From Moringa oleifera (taxonomy: Eukaryota; Streptophyta; Magnoliopsida; Brassicales; Moringaceae), in contig JAJFZO010000747.1 of NCBI GenBank assembly GCA_021397835.1, positions 7,646,501 through 7,710,500 of the forward strand: a stretch of DNA of 64,000 nucleotides. The letters run 5' to 3'. Within the stretch, counting starts at the first letter, position 1. Every line of letters starts with the position of its first letter. The notes under the pieces are model-generated. The model saw only the letters and a list, made by a program, of their open reading frames with translations, did no database searches and was not told the origin of the DNA. The position numbers were made by a program, and so were the translations under genes. This document shows positions 1 to 11,348 of the stretch, piece after piece.

Positions 1-2
1 GT

Positions 3-1535
3 ACGCTTTTTGATCTTTATAAAAAAGAAAAAAAAGATTTAGTCAAATATTTTAAAAATTATCAAGGTCGTGTTTCTGTATGTGCCGATATATGGAGTGA
101 TCATTGGCAAACACATTCTTACATGGGTTTAATTTGTCATTACATGGATAATGATTGGACAATACAAAAATGAATTCTTGCATTTAGAATTTTTGATGAG
201 GCTCATACTGCTGATAATATATATTTAATGCTTAAAAGTATTTTTGAAGAGTATAAAATTGATAATAAAATTTTTGCAATTGGTTTTGATAATGCTTCTA
301 ATAATACTGCAGTTATTCCTCAATTAATAACTTTATGTAATCCTTACTTTGGTGGTCGATTTTTTCATCAAAGATGTGCTTGTCATGTTTTAAATTTATG
401 TGTTCAAAGTGGGTTAAAATTACTTAATTATGCTATTATACCTATTAAAGAAGCATTGCATTATTTATGGAAACATCCAAAAGCAATGAAAGCATGGGCT
501 AAATTTTGTGTTAGTCGTGCTATGCATCCCATAAAATTTTCGCGTGATATTCCCACTCGTTGGAATTCTACATATAAATTACTTTGTGAAAGTGATGCAT
601 ATAAAGAATTACTATGTGATTTTATGCGATATAATGTTAGTACTATTATTCTTCATCCTCAACAATGGAATATGTGTACAAAAATTTGTCAACTATTAAA
701 AGTTTTTAATGATGCTACTAATTCTTTGTCGGGTATATATTATCCTACTACCAATTTATTTATTATTGAGGCTATTAATATTGTTGCTCAATTCGAGGAA
801 TGTGAAAAAGATGAAGAATTACTTAATTGTATTTAAGTTATGAAAGATAAATGGTTAGAGTATTATTTTAATATTCCAATTATATATTTGCTTGGGTTAG
901 TATTTGATCCATGTTGCAAATTAGTTCATTTGAGTGAATATTTAACCTGTTATTATAATTGTTTACAAATAGATGTAGATATTATGGTTATGATTGCGAA
1001 TATTAAAAATTTATTTTATTCAATATATAATGAATATCATAGACTTTATGGTCAATCTGATAATATTAGTGTTACAGAAATTGATAATTCATCTCAAGTT
1101 TCATCATCAAAAGTTGGCAAAGGATATCAATTATTATTTCAAAAAACAAAAAAATTACGAGGTTCATCTTCATCAAGCTCAAATTCTGAGCTTGAGAATT
1201 ATTTAACAACTTCTTTTGAGTTTGTTGATGAAGATAATGATTTCAATATTCTGCAATGGTGGAAAGAACATGAAAGATATTTTCCAATTTTGGCTATTAT
1301 AGCCAAGCAAATTCTTGCAACACCGGTTTCTACAGTTGCTGTGGAACAAGAGTTTAGTACTGGTGGAAATGTATTGGATCAAAAGCGCTCATGTTTGAGT
1401 CCGGATTCAATTCAAGCCCAAGTTTGTCTTGATGATTGGACAAAAGCACAATTTCGACAACAAGAAATAGATCAAGAATTAAATTATGATTTGTTGGAAA
1501 ATGAACATACTACCGAAGGCACCGGCGGCGATTAG
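3..1535 (+). pseudogene. hAT transposase, two in-frame stops, N-terminus missing
   Basis: Decayed cut-and-paste transposase that would have acted in the nucleus on its own element ends. One frame runs from base 3 to the TAG at 1533-1535, broken only by TGA at 171-173 and TAA at 834-836; no frameshift is needed. The RNase-H-like core is visible: first Asp in CADIWSDHW (codon 87-89), second in GFDNASNN (288-290), and the third acidic residue in AVEQEFSTGG (Glu codon 1344-1346). The last lies in the hAT C-terminal dimerisation region, about 1240-1450, from ILQWWKEHERYFP to LDDW. About 510 codons remain. Plant hAT transposases usually have an N-terminal BED zinc finger; that part would lie left of the window. 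The coding DNA is AT-rich, unlike the rDNA around it. The family call is firm; the subfamily is not determined. Confidence 0.93.
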
Positions 1536-1784
1536 TGAACATCCCAATTTTCAAAAGGTAAGAGAACTACGTGGACTTTGATTCGTCTAACATAAGGGGA
1601 TACGTAGGCAACTTAATTCTGGTAAAAATTAAGTGCAAGTCCAATTTAAATTATTTATTTTTTAATTAACTATTTAATTTAAATTTATTTAATTAAGTAT
1701 TTTTATTTTATAAAAATATATTTTCATTAGATTAAGTATCTTTATTAAATTAGCTACTTAATTTAGTTCAAATATGTATAAACC

Positions 1785-2110
1785 GAAATTTGAACCTATT
1801 TTGAACCTACTTTGAATTAAACTTGAACCGAACCGAAACCGAAATCTATTTTGAACCATCTTTGAACTAAACCTGAACCGAACCGAAATTTAAACCGAAC
1901 TTGAACCGAACCTGAACCTGAACCGTTTATGACCCGAAACCGAACTTGAACCTGAACCGCTTATGAACCGAAACCTGAACCGAAACCTGAACCGCTTTTG
2001 AACCAAACCTTAACCGAAACCGCAACCTAACGGTTCAAGTTTCGGTTCATCCTAACCTTGAACCTTAAACCAACGGTTCGGAACCGAAACCGAACCGAAC
2101 CCGAACCGCG
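1785..2110 (+). repeat. hAT subterminal degenerate repeats (GAACCGAAACC type)
   Basis: About 325 bp made of imperfect, mostly direct copies of an 8-12 bp motif around GAACCGAAACC, with a few copies in inverted orientation (CGGTTCAAG, GGTTCGG) near 2030-2090. Subterminal motif clusters are typical transposase-binding sites in hAT elements such as Ac; that role is inferred from family knowledge and position next to the terminus. Confidence 0.75.
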
Positions 2111-2120
2111 GTCAGGTCTA
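2102..2120 (-). repeat. hAT right terminal repeat
   Basis: On the minus strand the outermost 19 bases read TAGACCTGACCGCGGTTCG. The boundary is fixed from outside: 25S rRNA similarity starts immediately after base 2120 (TGTATCCGATGCGCC corresponds to TGTCCGGTGCGCC of plant 25S). Confidence 0.7.
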
Positions 2121-3677
2121 ATTGTATCCGATGCGCCATCGACAACCCTTAAAACTAAAGGACTGAGTACCTCCCATTCTTAGTCGTACTAATAAATGCA
2201 TCGAGTCTCCAAGGTGAATAGCCTTTAGTTGATGGAATAATATAGTCAGGGAGTTTGCAAAATGGATCCGCGACCTCGAGAAAAGGATTAACTCTGAGGG
2301 TTGCTCATGAGGGTGCCAGTCTTGAACCCATCGCTATTGGTAGACTACTAGAGCTGCTCGCATGGTGAAAAAGGGTCATCATGCATCAAGTAGGGGATAA
2401 ATTGGGAACGGTTCCTTCAGGGGCCTTCCTCGAGCGTTAAAGAGCCAGCTCAAAACTGGTACCGACAATGGGAATTCGACTATTTAATTAAAACAAAACA
2501 TTGTAATGGTCCCTACGGATGCTCACATAATGTGATTTCTGCCTAGTGCTTTAAATGTTAAAGTGAAGAACTTTAACCAAGCACGAGTAAATGGCGTGAT
2601 TAACTATGACTCTTTTAATGTAGCCAAATGCCTTATTATTTAATTAGTGACACACATGAATGAATTAACGAGATTCCCATCGTTCCTATCTACTATTCAG
2701 TGAAACCATAGCCAAGGGAACATGCTTAGTAGAATTAATAGGAAAAGAAGACCTTGTATGCTTGACTCTAGTCCAACTTTGTGAAATGATTTGAGAGGTG
2801 TATGATAAGTGGGAGATAGAAACGGCGAAAGTGAAATACCACTACTTTTAAAGTTATTTTACTTACTCCATGATTCGAAGGTGAGGCGTGGCCCCTCTTT
2901 TTGGGCCCAAGGCCAACCTTGGATGGCCAATTCGGGAGAAAGACATTGTCAGGTAAAGAGTTTAGCTAGGACAACACATCAATTATAAGATAACACAAGT
3001 ATCCTAAGATGACCTCAATGAGAACAAAAATCTTGTGTTGAACAAAAGGGTAAAAGCTCATTTGACTTTGACTTCTAATACAAATATGAACCGTGAAAGC
3101 ATGGCTTATCAATCCTTTAGACCTTTGAAATTTGAAGTTAGAGGTGTCAAAGAAGTTACGACAAGGATAACTTGCTTGTGGTAACCAAGCGTTCATAGTG
3201 GCGTTCCTTTTTTATCCTTCAATGTCATCTCTTCCTATCATTTTGAAGCAAAATTTGCCAAGTGTTAGATTATTCATCGACCAATAGGGAACGCGAACTA
3301 GGTTTAAACAATCGTAAGATAAGTTAGTTTGACCTTACTGATGCTCATGTCATGATAGCAATTCAACCTAGTACTAGAGGAACCATTGATTCGCATAATT
3401 AGTCATTGAGCTTGGTTGAAAAACCAATGGTGCGAAGCTACCACGTGCTTGATTATGACTGAATGCCTCTAAGTCAGAACCCAAGCTAAAAGCGATGCAT
3501 GCACATTGTTAGCCAAACGACCTCTAAGCCCCCAAAGGCATGTGTTGTTATCCAAGCCTACGTGATGGAAGAATCCTTTGAAGATCACTTAAATATGTGA
3601 GGGTATTGTAAGTGGCAGAGTGGCCTTATTGCCACAATCCATTTAGCCCTTTGTCGCTTCTATTTGTCCCTCCCCCC
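2121..3677 (+). rRNA. 25S rRNA pseudogene fragment, 3' half
   Basis: Degenerate copy of the 3' half of plant 25S rRNA (large-subunit RNA, normally Pol I transcribed). Landmarks in the right order: CTTAATGTAGCCAAATGCC-like core (about 2610), CTTTGTGAAATGATTTGAG (2773), GGGTAAAAGCTCATTTGA (3048), TCCTTTAGACCTTTGAAA (3113), the sarcin-ricin loop (3370-3384) and the 3' terminus GTCCCTCCCCCC near 3677. The loop reads AGTACTAGAGGAACC, with a change from the universal AGTACGAGAGGAACC, so the copy cannot be functional. Most differences from the expected sequence are C-to-T or G-to-A. The 5' side is cut by the hAT element; the remainder of this copy would lie left of the window. Confidence 0.92.
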
Positions 3678-3944
3678 ACCCCTCCACTAATAATAATTAT
3701 CCTTTTATTTCAAGCCATCAATGCCATGAGGTCTGAACTCATCCCTTGAAAGAAAGGCCGTAAAGAAAGAGGAAAGCCCTTTACATTTGTAGAGAATGAG
3801 AAACATCACTGAAAATGCTCAAAAAAATATCTAAAAGCCATGGGGAACTAAGTGTTATACCAATGAAAATAATAGAACTTTGTCCACCATTGCCATGTCC
3901 CTCAAGTGTGTGCCTAGTAAGTAGCCAGAAGCATAATGCCCATG
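3678..3944 (+). other. IGS start downstream of 25S (copy 1)
   Basis: Spacer directly after the 25S 3' end. It opens C-rich, then contains a block (ATCAATGCCATGAGGTCTGA; AATAATAGAACTTTGTCC) that recurs after the 25S 3' ends near 29326 and 35851, on the minus strand at 55339-55133, and in part at 11174. This block therefore belongs to the ancestral rDNA IGS. From about 3893 it becomes the first A-type subrepeat, which is interrupted at about 3945 by retrotransposon sequence. No open frame of note. Confidence 0.75.
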
Positions 3945-5285
3945 GGCAAGGATCAGTTCCTTCCTTGTAATACAGGTTGGGTTACAAGGGAGTCCTTCAA
4001 AAAGCTAAGCACACGGGTTCTATGTGAGAGTATTTGAAAGAATTCAGTTCAATAATGCTGGACATCAAAACATATTCAAGGAGGACAAGCTTTTTAATTT
4101 TGTCTCTAGGCTACAGCCTTGGGCATAATCGAAGCTAAGGAAGCAAGTTGTGAAAGATTTACTTGCTGCATTCGCAATTATGGACAGCTTAGTTGATTTC
4201 TAGTACAATAAGAACAATGAAAGTGATGGTACCAATGGCAAGTCCAAGAAGAAGAAAGTAGAAACTTCTTGCGGGAAGTCTAGGAGCAACTCTCCCACAC
4301 AAACTAAGGGGAAAAATGCTTACTTTAATGATTACTTCTTATATGATGGTCCTTATCGAGTGCGAGAGTGCCCAAAGAGAGAAAAGCTAAAGGCTTTGAT
4401 TATAGAGGAGGCCAATCAAGAAGAAGATGTAGAGGAAACAACCGTTATGGTGGATCCCCTTTAACTACTAAACATGATCATAACCAAGGCTGCACACCGA
4501 AGGATTGGTGGGGTTAAAGTGTTAGCATTGTTGGATACGGGTGCTACAAATAATTTTGTGGTAAAGAGAATGATGGCAAGGCTTGGTTTAAAGCCTTCTC
4601 AAGTCATAGTAAGGATAAAGACTATGAATAGAAAAGCTGAGTTGGTTTGAGAGGTGGCCACAATGACATTAGAATTAGGGAGCTAGTAAGGTGATGTGAA
4701 GCTTATGGTCATACCGCTCCATGACTACGAGATGATTTTAAGATTGGATTTCTTTAAGGCAATAAAGGCCTTCTTGATGCTTCCATTGATGGCTTAATGA
4801 TGACAGAGGAGGCATCACCTTGTTTCATTAAGGCCATTAGCTGCTTGGATTCGACAACTAAGAAAATGGGAATGAAGTTCCAAAGGTTGAAGCAACTTAA
4901 GGTGGATTTGAATAAAGAGAAGACTACACTAGATATTTTCCTCGAGAAGAATTCGATAAGGATGTCACATTTTTCTTTTGGTAGGGGTGGTTTGTCAGGC
5001 CCATGACTCGTGGATTGGCAAAGTCTTGGCATGGGAGGACCTTGCCCCATACCAAGCTAAGAAAGCTCAATGTTAGGCACGCGATGGCAAGGTGATATCT
5101 ATAAGCTATAGGTGGTAGGGTGGCACAGTAATGGCATGGCATGAATGGTCAGGGCCCTAGCCCAAGTGATGCCATGGGTAGCATCACGAATGAGTGCTAG
5201 CACATGAGTAGAGCTCCTTAAGGGAGTAGCCAACTTGACAAGGGTATTTGGGAAGTCTTTGATGCGTGGGTCATGAAAAATGGTC
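3945..5285 (+). pseudogene. Ty3/gypsy gag-protease remnant, copy 1
   Basis: Remnant of an LTR retrotransposon polyprotein. The gag part (about 3945-4460) encodes a degraded version of the plant gypsy gag domain; the zinc-knuckle region (YFLYDGPYRVREC) has lost Cys and His ligands to Tyr. The aspartic protease follows: LDTGA at 4531-4545 keeps the catalytic Asp-Thr-Gly triplet, and the conserved MILRLDFF stretch lies near 4733. In-frame stops at 4648-4650, 4684-4686 and 4687-4689 kill it. Reverse transcriptase does not follow; after about 5090 the sequence is non-coding and re-enters the 180-bp subrepeat at about 5286. No LTR is visible. The segment recurs three more times on the plus strand in the same IGS-like context, so it was copied with its surroundings. 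Exact right boundary uncertain by tens of bases. Confidence 0.82.
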
Positions 5286-8200
5286 CTAGCCCAGAAAATG
5301 TGCCATGAACACTGTGTCGCTTGGTCCATTGACATGAGAGGCAAGCCTTAACTGGCTCCAGTAGGCACAACCAAAGTGCAAGGCCTAACGTGCAATCACA
5401 AAAGGCGAGCCAGCCAAAGGCGCCTTATGTGAGCTAGTCCCTCATCGTTATGCCCCTTGATCATGTGCCCCACAAGCATGCCACGAGCATCGCATTCCCT
5501 AGTCCATAAGTATAGAAGGCAAGCCATAACTACCTACAATAGGCATAGCATGGGTGCAAGGCCTAGCGTGTGGCTACATAGGGCACCCAAACTAAGCCAA
5601 GGGCGCCTTATTCAAGTAGCCCCTTATTGCTACATCCCTTATCATGTGCCCAATGAGAGTGCCACGAACGTCATGTCATTCGATCTATTGGCATGGAAGG
5701 CAATCCATTGCTGCCCCTACTAGGCATGGCATTGGCATGAGGTCCAGTATGCAGTCATATAGGGCGTGCTAACAAAGGCACGAGCTTCTTACGTAAGCTA
5801 GTTCCTCGTTGCTACATTTCTCGATCATGTGCCTTACAAGCCACAACTATAAGTGCTTCGTGGCCTAGTCCATGGGCATGGGAGGCAACCCCTACAAGCA
5901 CAACATGGGTGCAAGGCCTATCGTGCGATTGCATAAGGCGCACTAGTTAAGCTAAAGGCGCACTTTATGAGGTAGCACCTCGTCATTATATCCCACGATC
6001 CTGTGCCCAATGAGCATACCATGGGCACGGCATCACCTGGTCCATGGGAAGGAGAGACAAAGCCACAGTTATCCTAATAGGCATGCCATGGGCACAAGGC
6101 CTAACATGCGATTGCACAAGGCATGCCTGCCAAGCCAAAGGTGCGCCACCCAAGTTTGCTCATCATCATTACATCCCTCGATCGTGTGCCCAGTGAGCAT
6201 ACCATGAGCATTATGTAGTAAGGACTATGGGCATAAGAGGTAAGCCACGATTACCTCCAACAGGCATGGCATAGGCACAAGCCTAATGTGTGATCGCATT
6301 GGACGCACAAGCAAAGCCAAACGTACCCCATATAAATCAGCCCTTATTGCGTCCCTTAATTGTGTGCTTATCGAGCGTGCCATGATTCACCATGTCATTT
6401 AGTCCATTGGCACAAGAGGCAAGCCATGGCTTCCCTTAAAAGGCATAGCCTAGGTGCGAGGGTGGGCTTACAGCCCCTCGGCGATGCATTCTTCCATTTG
6501 TGCCTAATGAGCATGCCACGAGTGTCGTGTTGCCTGGTCCTTTGATTGGGAGGTAAGCCACAATTAACCCCAGTAGGCATAACATAGGCACACAGCTTAG
6601 CATGTGATCGCACATTATGCGCTAGTTGTGCTAACGGTACCCCACGCAAGCCAACCCATTGTTGTTACATCCCTCGATCATGTGCCCAGCAAGTGTGCGA
6701 CAAGCATTACATCAACCTATCCATGGGAATGGAAGGTAAGCCATGGCTACCACCAATAGGCATGGCATGGGCACAAGGCCCTAAGTGCGGTTGCATAAGG
6801 CATGCCAGCAAAGCCAAAGGTGCCCCATGTGAGCTTGCCTTTCATCGCTATTTCCCTCGATCGTGTGCCCAGTAAATGTGCCATAAGCATCACACGGCGC
6901 GGACGATGGGCACAAAAGGCAAGGCATGGCATGGGCACAAGGCCCACCATGTTGCTGCATAGGATATGACAACCAAGCTAAGGGTGCGCCATGCAAGCCC
7001 GCCCCTCTTTGCTATCTCCCTCAATCATGTACCTAATAAGCATGCCACAAGCATCGCATCATCTAGTGTTTAGATGCAGGAGGTAAGTCACAGCTGTCCC
7101 AAGTCGGCATGGCATGAAATCAAGGCCCTATGTGCGATGGCACAAGGTGTGCTAGCCAAGCCAAGGATACTCTACATGAGCTAGCCTCTCGTTGCTATGT
7201 CCTTTGATCGTATACCGAGCGAGCCTACCATGAGCATTGCATCACTTAGTCCATGGGCATAAGACCAAGCCAAAACTATGCATAATAGTGATAACGTGAA
7301 CACAAGGCCCTACTGGACTGCACAAGGCGTGCCAACCAAGCTAATTGTGTGCCATATAAGCTAGCATTTCATCGCTATGCCCTTGATTGGGTGCCTAGTG
7401 GCATCCCACCAGCGTCATGTCGCCTATACCATGGGCATGAAAGGCAAGCCAAGACTAGCCTTAAGAGGTTTGACATGGGCATAAGGCCCAATGCATGACT
7501 GCACAAGGAGCGCCAGGCAAGCGAACAGTGCCCCACGCGAGTCAACACCTTTTCGTTACCTCTCTTGATCGTGTGCCCAATGAGTAGGACATAAGCATCA
7601 GGTCGCCTATTCTATGGGCACAAGAGGCAAGCCATAACTACCCATAATAGGCATAACATGGGCACAAGGACCAGTGCGCAGCCACATAGTGTGCCAGTCA
7701 AGCTAATGGCGCCCCACATAAGCTAGCCCCTTATCGCTACGTCCCTTGTATGCCTTATAAGCATGCCATGAGTGCCGCATTCTCAGTCCATAGGCATATG
7801 AGGCATGCCACGATTACACCTAACAAGCTAGGCATAGGCAAAAGCCCTAGTGTGCAGCAACAAAAGGCATGCCAGCCAAGCCACTAGTCCCCACACCAGC
7901 CAGCCATTCATCGCAACGTCTCTTGATCATGTGCCTAATGAGCATGCCACGAGAGCCATGTCGCTTGGCCTATAGGCATGAAAGGTAGGCCATAAAAACT
8001 CCTAGTAAGCATGACATAGATGCAAGGCCCATTGTGTTATCAAGCAGGGTGCACTAACAAACCTAAGGGTGCCCAATGCGAGCCAACTTGTATTACTATT
8101 TCCTTTGATCATGTGCCCAGCGAGCATGCCATGAGAGCCACGTCACCTGGGCCATGGGCAAGAGAAAAGCCATGATAACTCGTTGTAGGAATGACATCGG

Positions 8201-8837
8201 CACAAGGCCTATTGTGTGATCGCACAAGGCGCACCAGTTAGCCTAAGGGTGCCCTATGCGAGCTAACTCCTCATCATTATGTCCCTCAATCATGTGCTCA
8301 GTGAGCATGCCACGAGCATCATATCATTTGGTCTATAGGCACGAGAGGCAAGGCACCGCTGCCCTTGCAGGCGTAACATGTGTGCTAGGCCCTATGTATG
8401 ACCACATAGGGCGCAGGCCCTAGGCCATTGGCACCACAAGCTTACGAGCCACTAGTCACTACATCCCTCGATTATGTGCCTAATAAGCATGCCGTGAGCA
8501 TCGCATCTCTTGGACCATGGGCATAAGAGGTAAGCCATGGCTATCCTAGTTGGCACGCCATAAGTGCAAGGCCTAGCATTCGACTGCACATGGTGCGATA
8601 GCTAAGCCAAGGGCGCCCTATGCTAGCCAACCCCTTCTCGTTACGTCCCTCGATCGTGTGCCTAGTGAGTGTGCCATAAGTGTCACCTAGCCTGATCCAT
8701 GGCCACAAAAGGCAAGCCATGGCTACCCCTAGCATATCCAGCATGGACGTAAGACAAACATATGGCCACACATGGCGCATCAACCAAGCCAAGAATGCCC
8801 CAAGCGAGCAAGCCGCAAGCACACTATAAGGCATCAC
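5286..8837 (+). repeat. IGS subrepeat array, A subtype, ~180-bp unit, about 19-20 units
   Basis: Head-to-tail degenerate repeat. The anchor TCCCTCGATCGTGTGCCC (variants) recurs near 5451, 5634, 5816, 5994, 6175, 6352, 6670, 6851, 7017, 7200, 7379, 7561, 7741, 7919, 8099, 8280, 8464 and 8645, mostly 177-184 bp apart. Within a unit a shared order is seen: GAGCATGCCACGAGCATC, then CCATGGGCAC.AGAGGCAAGCC, then TAGGCATGGCATGGGC, then CAAGGCGCACCAGCCAAGCC. All short open frames here are chance frames repeated with the unit. It begins close to the IGS start, so it is best read as an rDNA IGS subrepeat; the copy count is by hand. Confidence 0.88.
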
Positions 8838-9296
8838 ATGTGTTGTTGGTGTTGATTACATGGGCATGCTAGGTTAGATTGCTGCCCCAAACTATGTGAG
8901 ACTCTCAAGGTAACCATGTGTAGCTACAAGTGCATTTGACTGGGCAGGAAGCATGTACCCTAGGCCATCCAAAAGTAATGCTGGCCCAACATGCTGGCCA
9001 TAATGCTTAGTTGCAATTTTTTTATGAATTGATAGCCTTTTCATTGTTGAATTACTCTTGAGATTTAGGAGCATTCTGACTCATAAAGATATTTTGAATT
9101 TTTGAATGTAAAAATTCATTAAAAAAAATTAGGTGCTCAGAAAATTTTGAAATGTTTTTATAATGGTAGATATGACTATTCTCCGCATCTGAACAAAAAT
9201 TCAGCTCAAAACTCCTTGTATATAACTATTTAGACTTATTATGATAGCTTAGACATATTGTTGTTTCTTCCTATCGGATGTGAATTTTTATTTAAG

Positions 9297-9312
9297 ACCC
9301 TTTGGGGGGAGG
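9297..9312 (+). promoter_or_regulatory. Candidate relic Pol I initiation site
   Basis: ACCCTTTGGGGGGAGG follows an AT-rich stretch (TTTTTATTTAAG). The corresponding position at 44323-44338 reads CTCTTTAGGGGGGAGG; the third copy near 15776 has lost the G-run. Plant Pol I start sites usually have a TATA-like stretch followed directly by a G-run (TATATARGGGGG). The match is partial, so this is a weak call supported mainly by position. Confidence 0.3.
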
Positions 9313-9341
9313 AGTTCGCCCGCTTGGTGGGTTTCTCAGAA

Positions 9342-9409
9342 GCCATGTGTGCTTCCCCTACCCATCCCACATGGGTAGAGCTAGGTATGGAGAACCCAAT
9401 ACACATGGC
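9342..9409. repeat. Conserved inverted repeat (hairpin) after the G-run, copy 1
   Basis: Left arm GCCATGTGTGCTTCCCC (9342-9358) pairs imperfectly with the right arm ending CAATACACATGGC (9389-9409). A nested palindrome CCCATCCCACATGGG lies in the loop. The same hairpin is at 15819-15879 and 44367-44436, with better pairing in those copies. Confidence 0.65.
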
Positions 9410-9640
9410 ATAGGTGGGGCAGCTTATCACCTTACCCATCTAGCTAATGGTCCATGGTTGACGGTCGCCACCACTAGCCGATAGGCGACCGATGATGTCA
9501 TGCAATGAATGTTAACATGTCCAATCAACAACTAACATAATGGGTAAAAACGTGGAAAAGGAAATGAGTTAAATTACAAGCAGTAAAACAAGTTAAATGA
9601 TGGGATAATAAGTAGAGATGTGGCTACACAAGCTCAATGG

Positions 9641-10782
9641 TGTTGAGGGGCAAAGTTAACAATGATGCATGTTTTATGAGGGCTTGCTCGCATGAGGAAT
9701 TTTGAGCATGTAGAGTCCTTTATTAAAACCCTTGAGTTGATGGATGAGGGATTTCATCCCAACGCTCAGCATTTTGAGGTGAAGTCTTTGCACACCACGA
9801 TCAATGACATGATTGTCTACTGTTAGCATCAAACTAGCCACACGCTTAGGTTATCCATGGTATGACACCCTTACTACAAAGCCCTTATCGATGTCCTTTG
9901 CTATCAAAAAACTCATCCCTCGCTATGGAAGCTCAAAAATATGGGCAAAGAAGTCAATGATGATGCATGTTGTATGAAAGCCTACCTATTTAGGGAATTT
10001 TGAGCATGCAGAATGCATTCTTGCAAGCCCTTGAGGCAGCGGATGCTGAGGTTGATCTCAATACTCAAGCTTGCCGAGGCAAACTCTTTGCCCAGCAAGA
10101 CCAATGACATGATCATTGGATGTTAGCATTAAACGAGCACCATGCTTAGCCTGGGCATAGCGTGACATCCCTGCTTAAGGCCTCATCGATGCCCTTTAAT
10201 ATTAAAAACTCGTCCCTCGCTATGAAGGTTAACAGTGTGGGCAGCAAAATTAATGATGATACATGCTTTATAAGGGCCTACTTGCTTGGGGAATTTTGAG
10301 CAAGCAGAGTGCTATGCTGCAAGTTCTCGAGATGGTGGACAATCAACAACACAATTGTCTGCCATTACCATCGAGCGAGCCATACACTCACCTGGGCATG
10401 GCATGACAACCTCACTGCCAACGCCTCCTCGATGTCCCTTACTATCAAAAACTTGTCCCTCACTATGGAAGTTCGATGAAGTGGGCAGTTAAGCTAATGA
10501 TGATGCATGCTATACAAGGGCTTGCTCGCTTGAAGAATCTTGGACATGTAGAGTCTTTTGCTACAGGCCCTTAAAGAGACAAACGTAGGGATTGATCACA
10601 ATGCTCTGGCTTACCGAGGTAAACTCTTTGTGTCGCATGATTGATGACACGATCATTAATTTTTAGCATCGAGCAAGCCACATGCTCAACCTAGGCATGG
10701 CGTGACACCTTTGCTGCCAAGGCCTTATTAATATCCCTTGCTATTGAAAACTTGTCCCCTGTTTTGTAAGCTTGGTGGGATT
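9641..10782 (+). repeat. C repeats (~297-bp unit), four units; possible 5'-ETS repeats
   Basis: Tandem units starting at the GCAAAGTTAATGATGATGCATG motif near 9648, 9945, 10240 and 10485; spacing is 297, 295 and 245 (a ~50-bp deletion in the third), then about 298 to the end. Each unit carries GGCATGGCGTGACATCCCTG and GTCCCTCGCTATGGAAGCT. The block ends directly in 25S rRNA sequence at 10783. Position between the promoter-like spacer and rRNA suggests external transcribed spacer repeats (inference). Confidence 0.8.
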
Positions 10783-11173
10783 CCCCTAGTAATGACAAGC
10801 AAATCGAGAAAAACCCACATACCCTATTGCACCACAAGGCACTATCGACGAGTCTAGTTGTTTAGGAATGAAGTCCTAGTTGAACGGTAAATTTCATCCA
10901 AGGCTAAATACGACCGAGAGACTAGTAGGGAATAAGTAAGATGAGGGAACAATGAAAAGGACTTCAAAAATAGAGTTAAAAAATGCTTGAAATTATCAGG
11001 ATGGAAGTGGATGGGGGCTAACAATGCACCTCGACCAGATGCCGAATGATCACAAGCTGGTTCACCGATTGACGTGAGGTGCAAACTGACATGGATCTTG
11101 ACGGTGACCCAACCTCAGGCCTTTGATATATCATGGAGATGTTATCGTCAAGATATGGCTGGCAATGAGTACC
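10783..11173 (+). rRNA. 25S rRNA pseudogene fragment, 5' region
   Basis: Starts at GATTCCCCTAGTAATGACAAG, equivalent to roughly nucleotide 60-70 of plant 25S, and runs through CGGTAAATTTCATCCAAGGC (about 10887), GAAAAGGACTTCAAAAATAG (about 10953) and GGAAGTGGATGGGGGCTAAC (about 11001). A stretch of about 80-100 nt is missing after ACCCACATACC (10821). The upstream joint is with a C repeat, so 18S, ITS1, 5.8S, ITS2 and the first 25S bases are absent. Downstream it stops near 11173, within the region before 25S nucleotide ~700, and passes straight into IGS-type sequence. Broken on both sides and not functional. Confidence 0.88.
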
Positions 11174-11348
11174 AAGTGTTACTCCAAAGAAAATAACAGA
11201 ACTAATGCTCGTGGAAACACTTAAAAAGATATTTAAAAGCCATAGGGAACCAAGTGTTACTCCAAAAAAAAATAATAAAACTTTGTCCATCGTTGCCATG
11301 TCCCTTGGGTATATACCAAACAAGTGTGCCACAAGCACAATGCCCATG
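11174..11348 (+). other. IGS start (partial, with internal duplication) and part of an A subrepeat
   Basis: Joined directly to a 25S 5' fragment rather than to a 25S 3' end. The block AAGTGTTACTCCAAAGAAAATAA (shortened form) occurs twice, near 11180 and 11256, an ~80-bp tandem duplication not seen in the other IGS-start copies. From about 11300 it reads as an A-type subrepeat (GTCCCTTGGGTATATACC) until the gag segment begins. Confidence 0.6.

Larger units (their letters stand above)
1..2120 (+). mobile_element. hAT-superfamily DNA transposon, 3' part (left end outside window)
   Basis: A class II element cut by the left window edge. It holds a broken transposase frame (3-1535), about 250 bp of AT-rich non-coding sequence, a block of GAACCGAAACC-type subterminal repeats and a terminal repeat ending at 2120. 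Read inward from the end, the terminus is TAGACCTGACCGCGGTTCG, of the form common in plant hAT elements. The next base, 2121, is within 25S rRNA-like sequence, so the element inserted into a 25S copy. The first 8 bases after the end (ATTGTATC) are the candidate target-site duplication, but the matching left copy is outside the window, so this is untested. Confidence 0.85.
8838..9640 (+). other. Single-copy spacer between A array and C repeats (copy 1)
   Basis: About 800 bp that is not tandemly repeated but occurs three times in the window in the same position (also 15299-16105 and 43922-44640), always between ~180-bp subrepeats and the ~297-bp C repeats. It starts with CTATGTGAGACTCTCAAGG and has an AT-rich middle (9010-9290), a G-run site (9297-9312), a hairpin (9342-9409), and a GTGGAAAAGGAAATGAG stretch. 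In plant rDNA this is where the Pol I promoter separates IGS repeats from the transcribed spacer; that reading is inferred from order alone. Confidence 0.6.

Noticed and set aside
228..1535. Two separate genes at 228-836 and 840-1535
   Set aside because: Both are in one frame and are consecutive parts of a single hAT transposase separated by one TAA; the frame also extends upstream of 228 across a TGA.
2966..3196. 76-codon minus-strand open frame
   Set aside because: Antisense to conserved 25S rRNA sequence; no independent support.
3945..5285. Complete LTR retrotransposon
   Set aside because: No LTRs, primer-binding site, reverse transcriptase or integrase adjoin any gag-protease copy; the right side returns directly to subrepeats or 25S.
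5099..8837. Many 60-100 codon open frames on both strands in the A array
   Set aside because: They recur with the ~180-bp repeat phase, overlap on both strands and resemble each other only because the DNA repeats. No domain, codon bias or start context supports translation. The same holds for the frames in all other A and B arrays.
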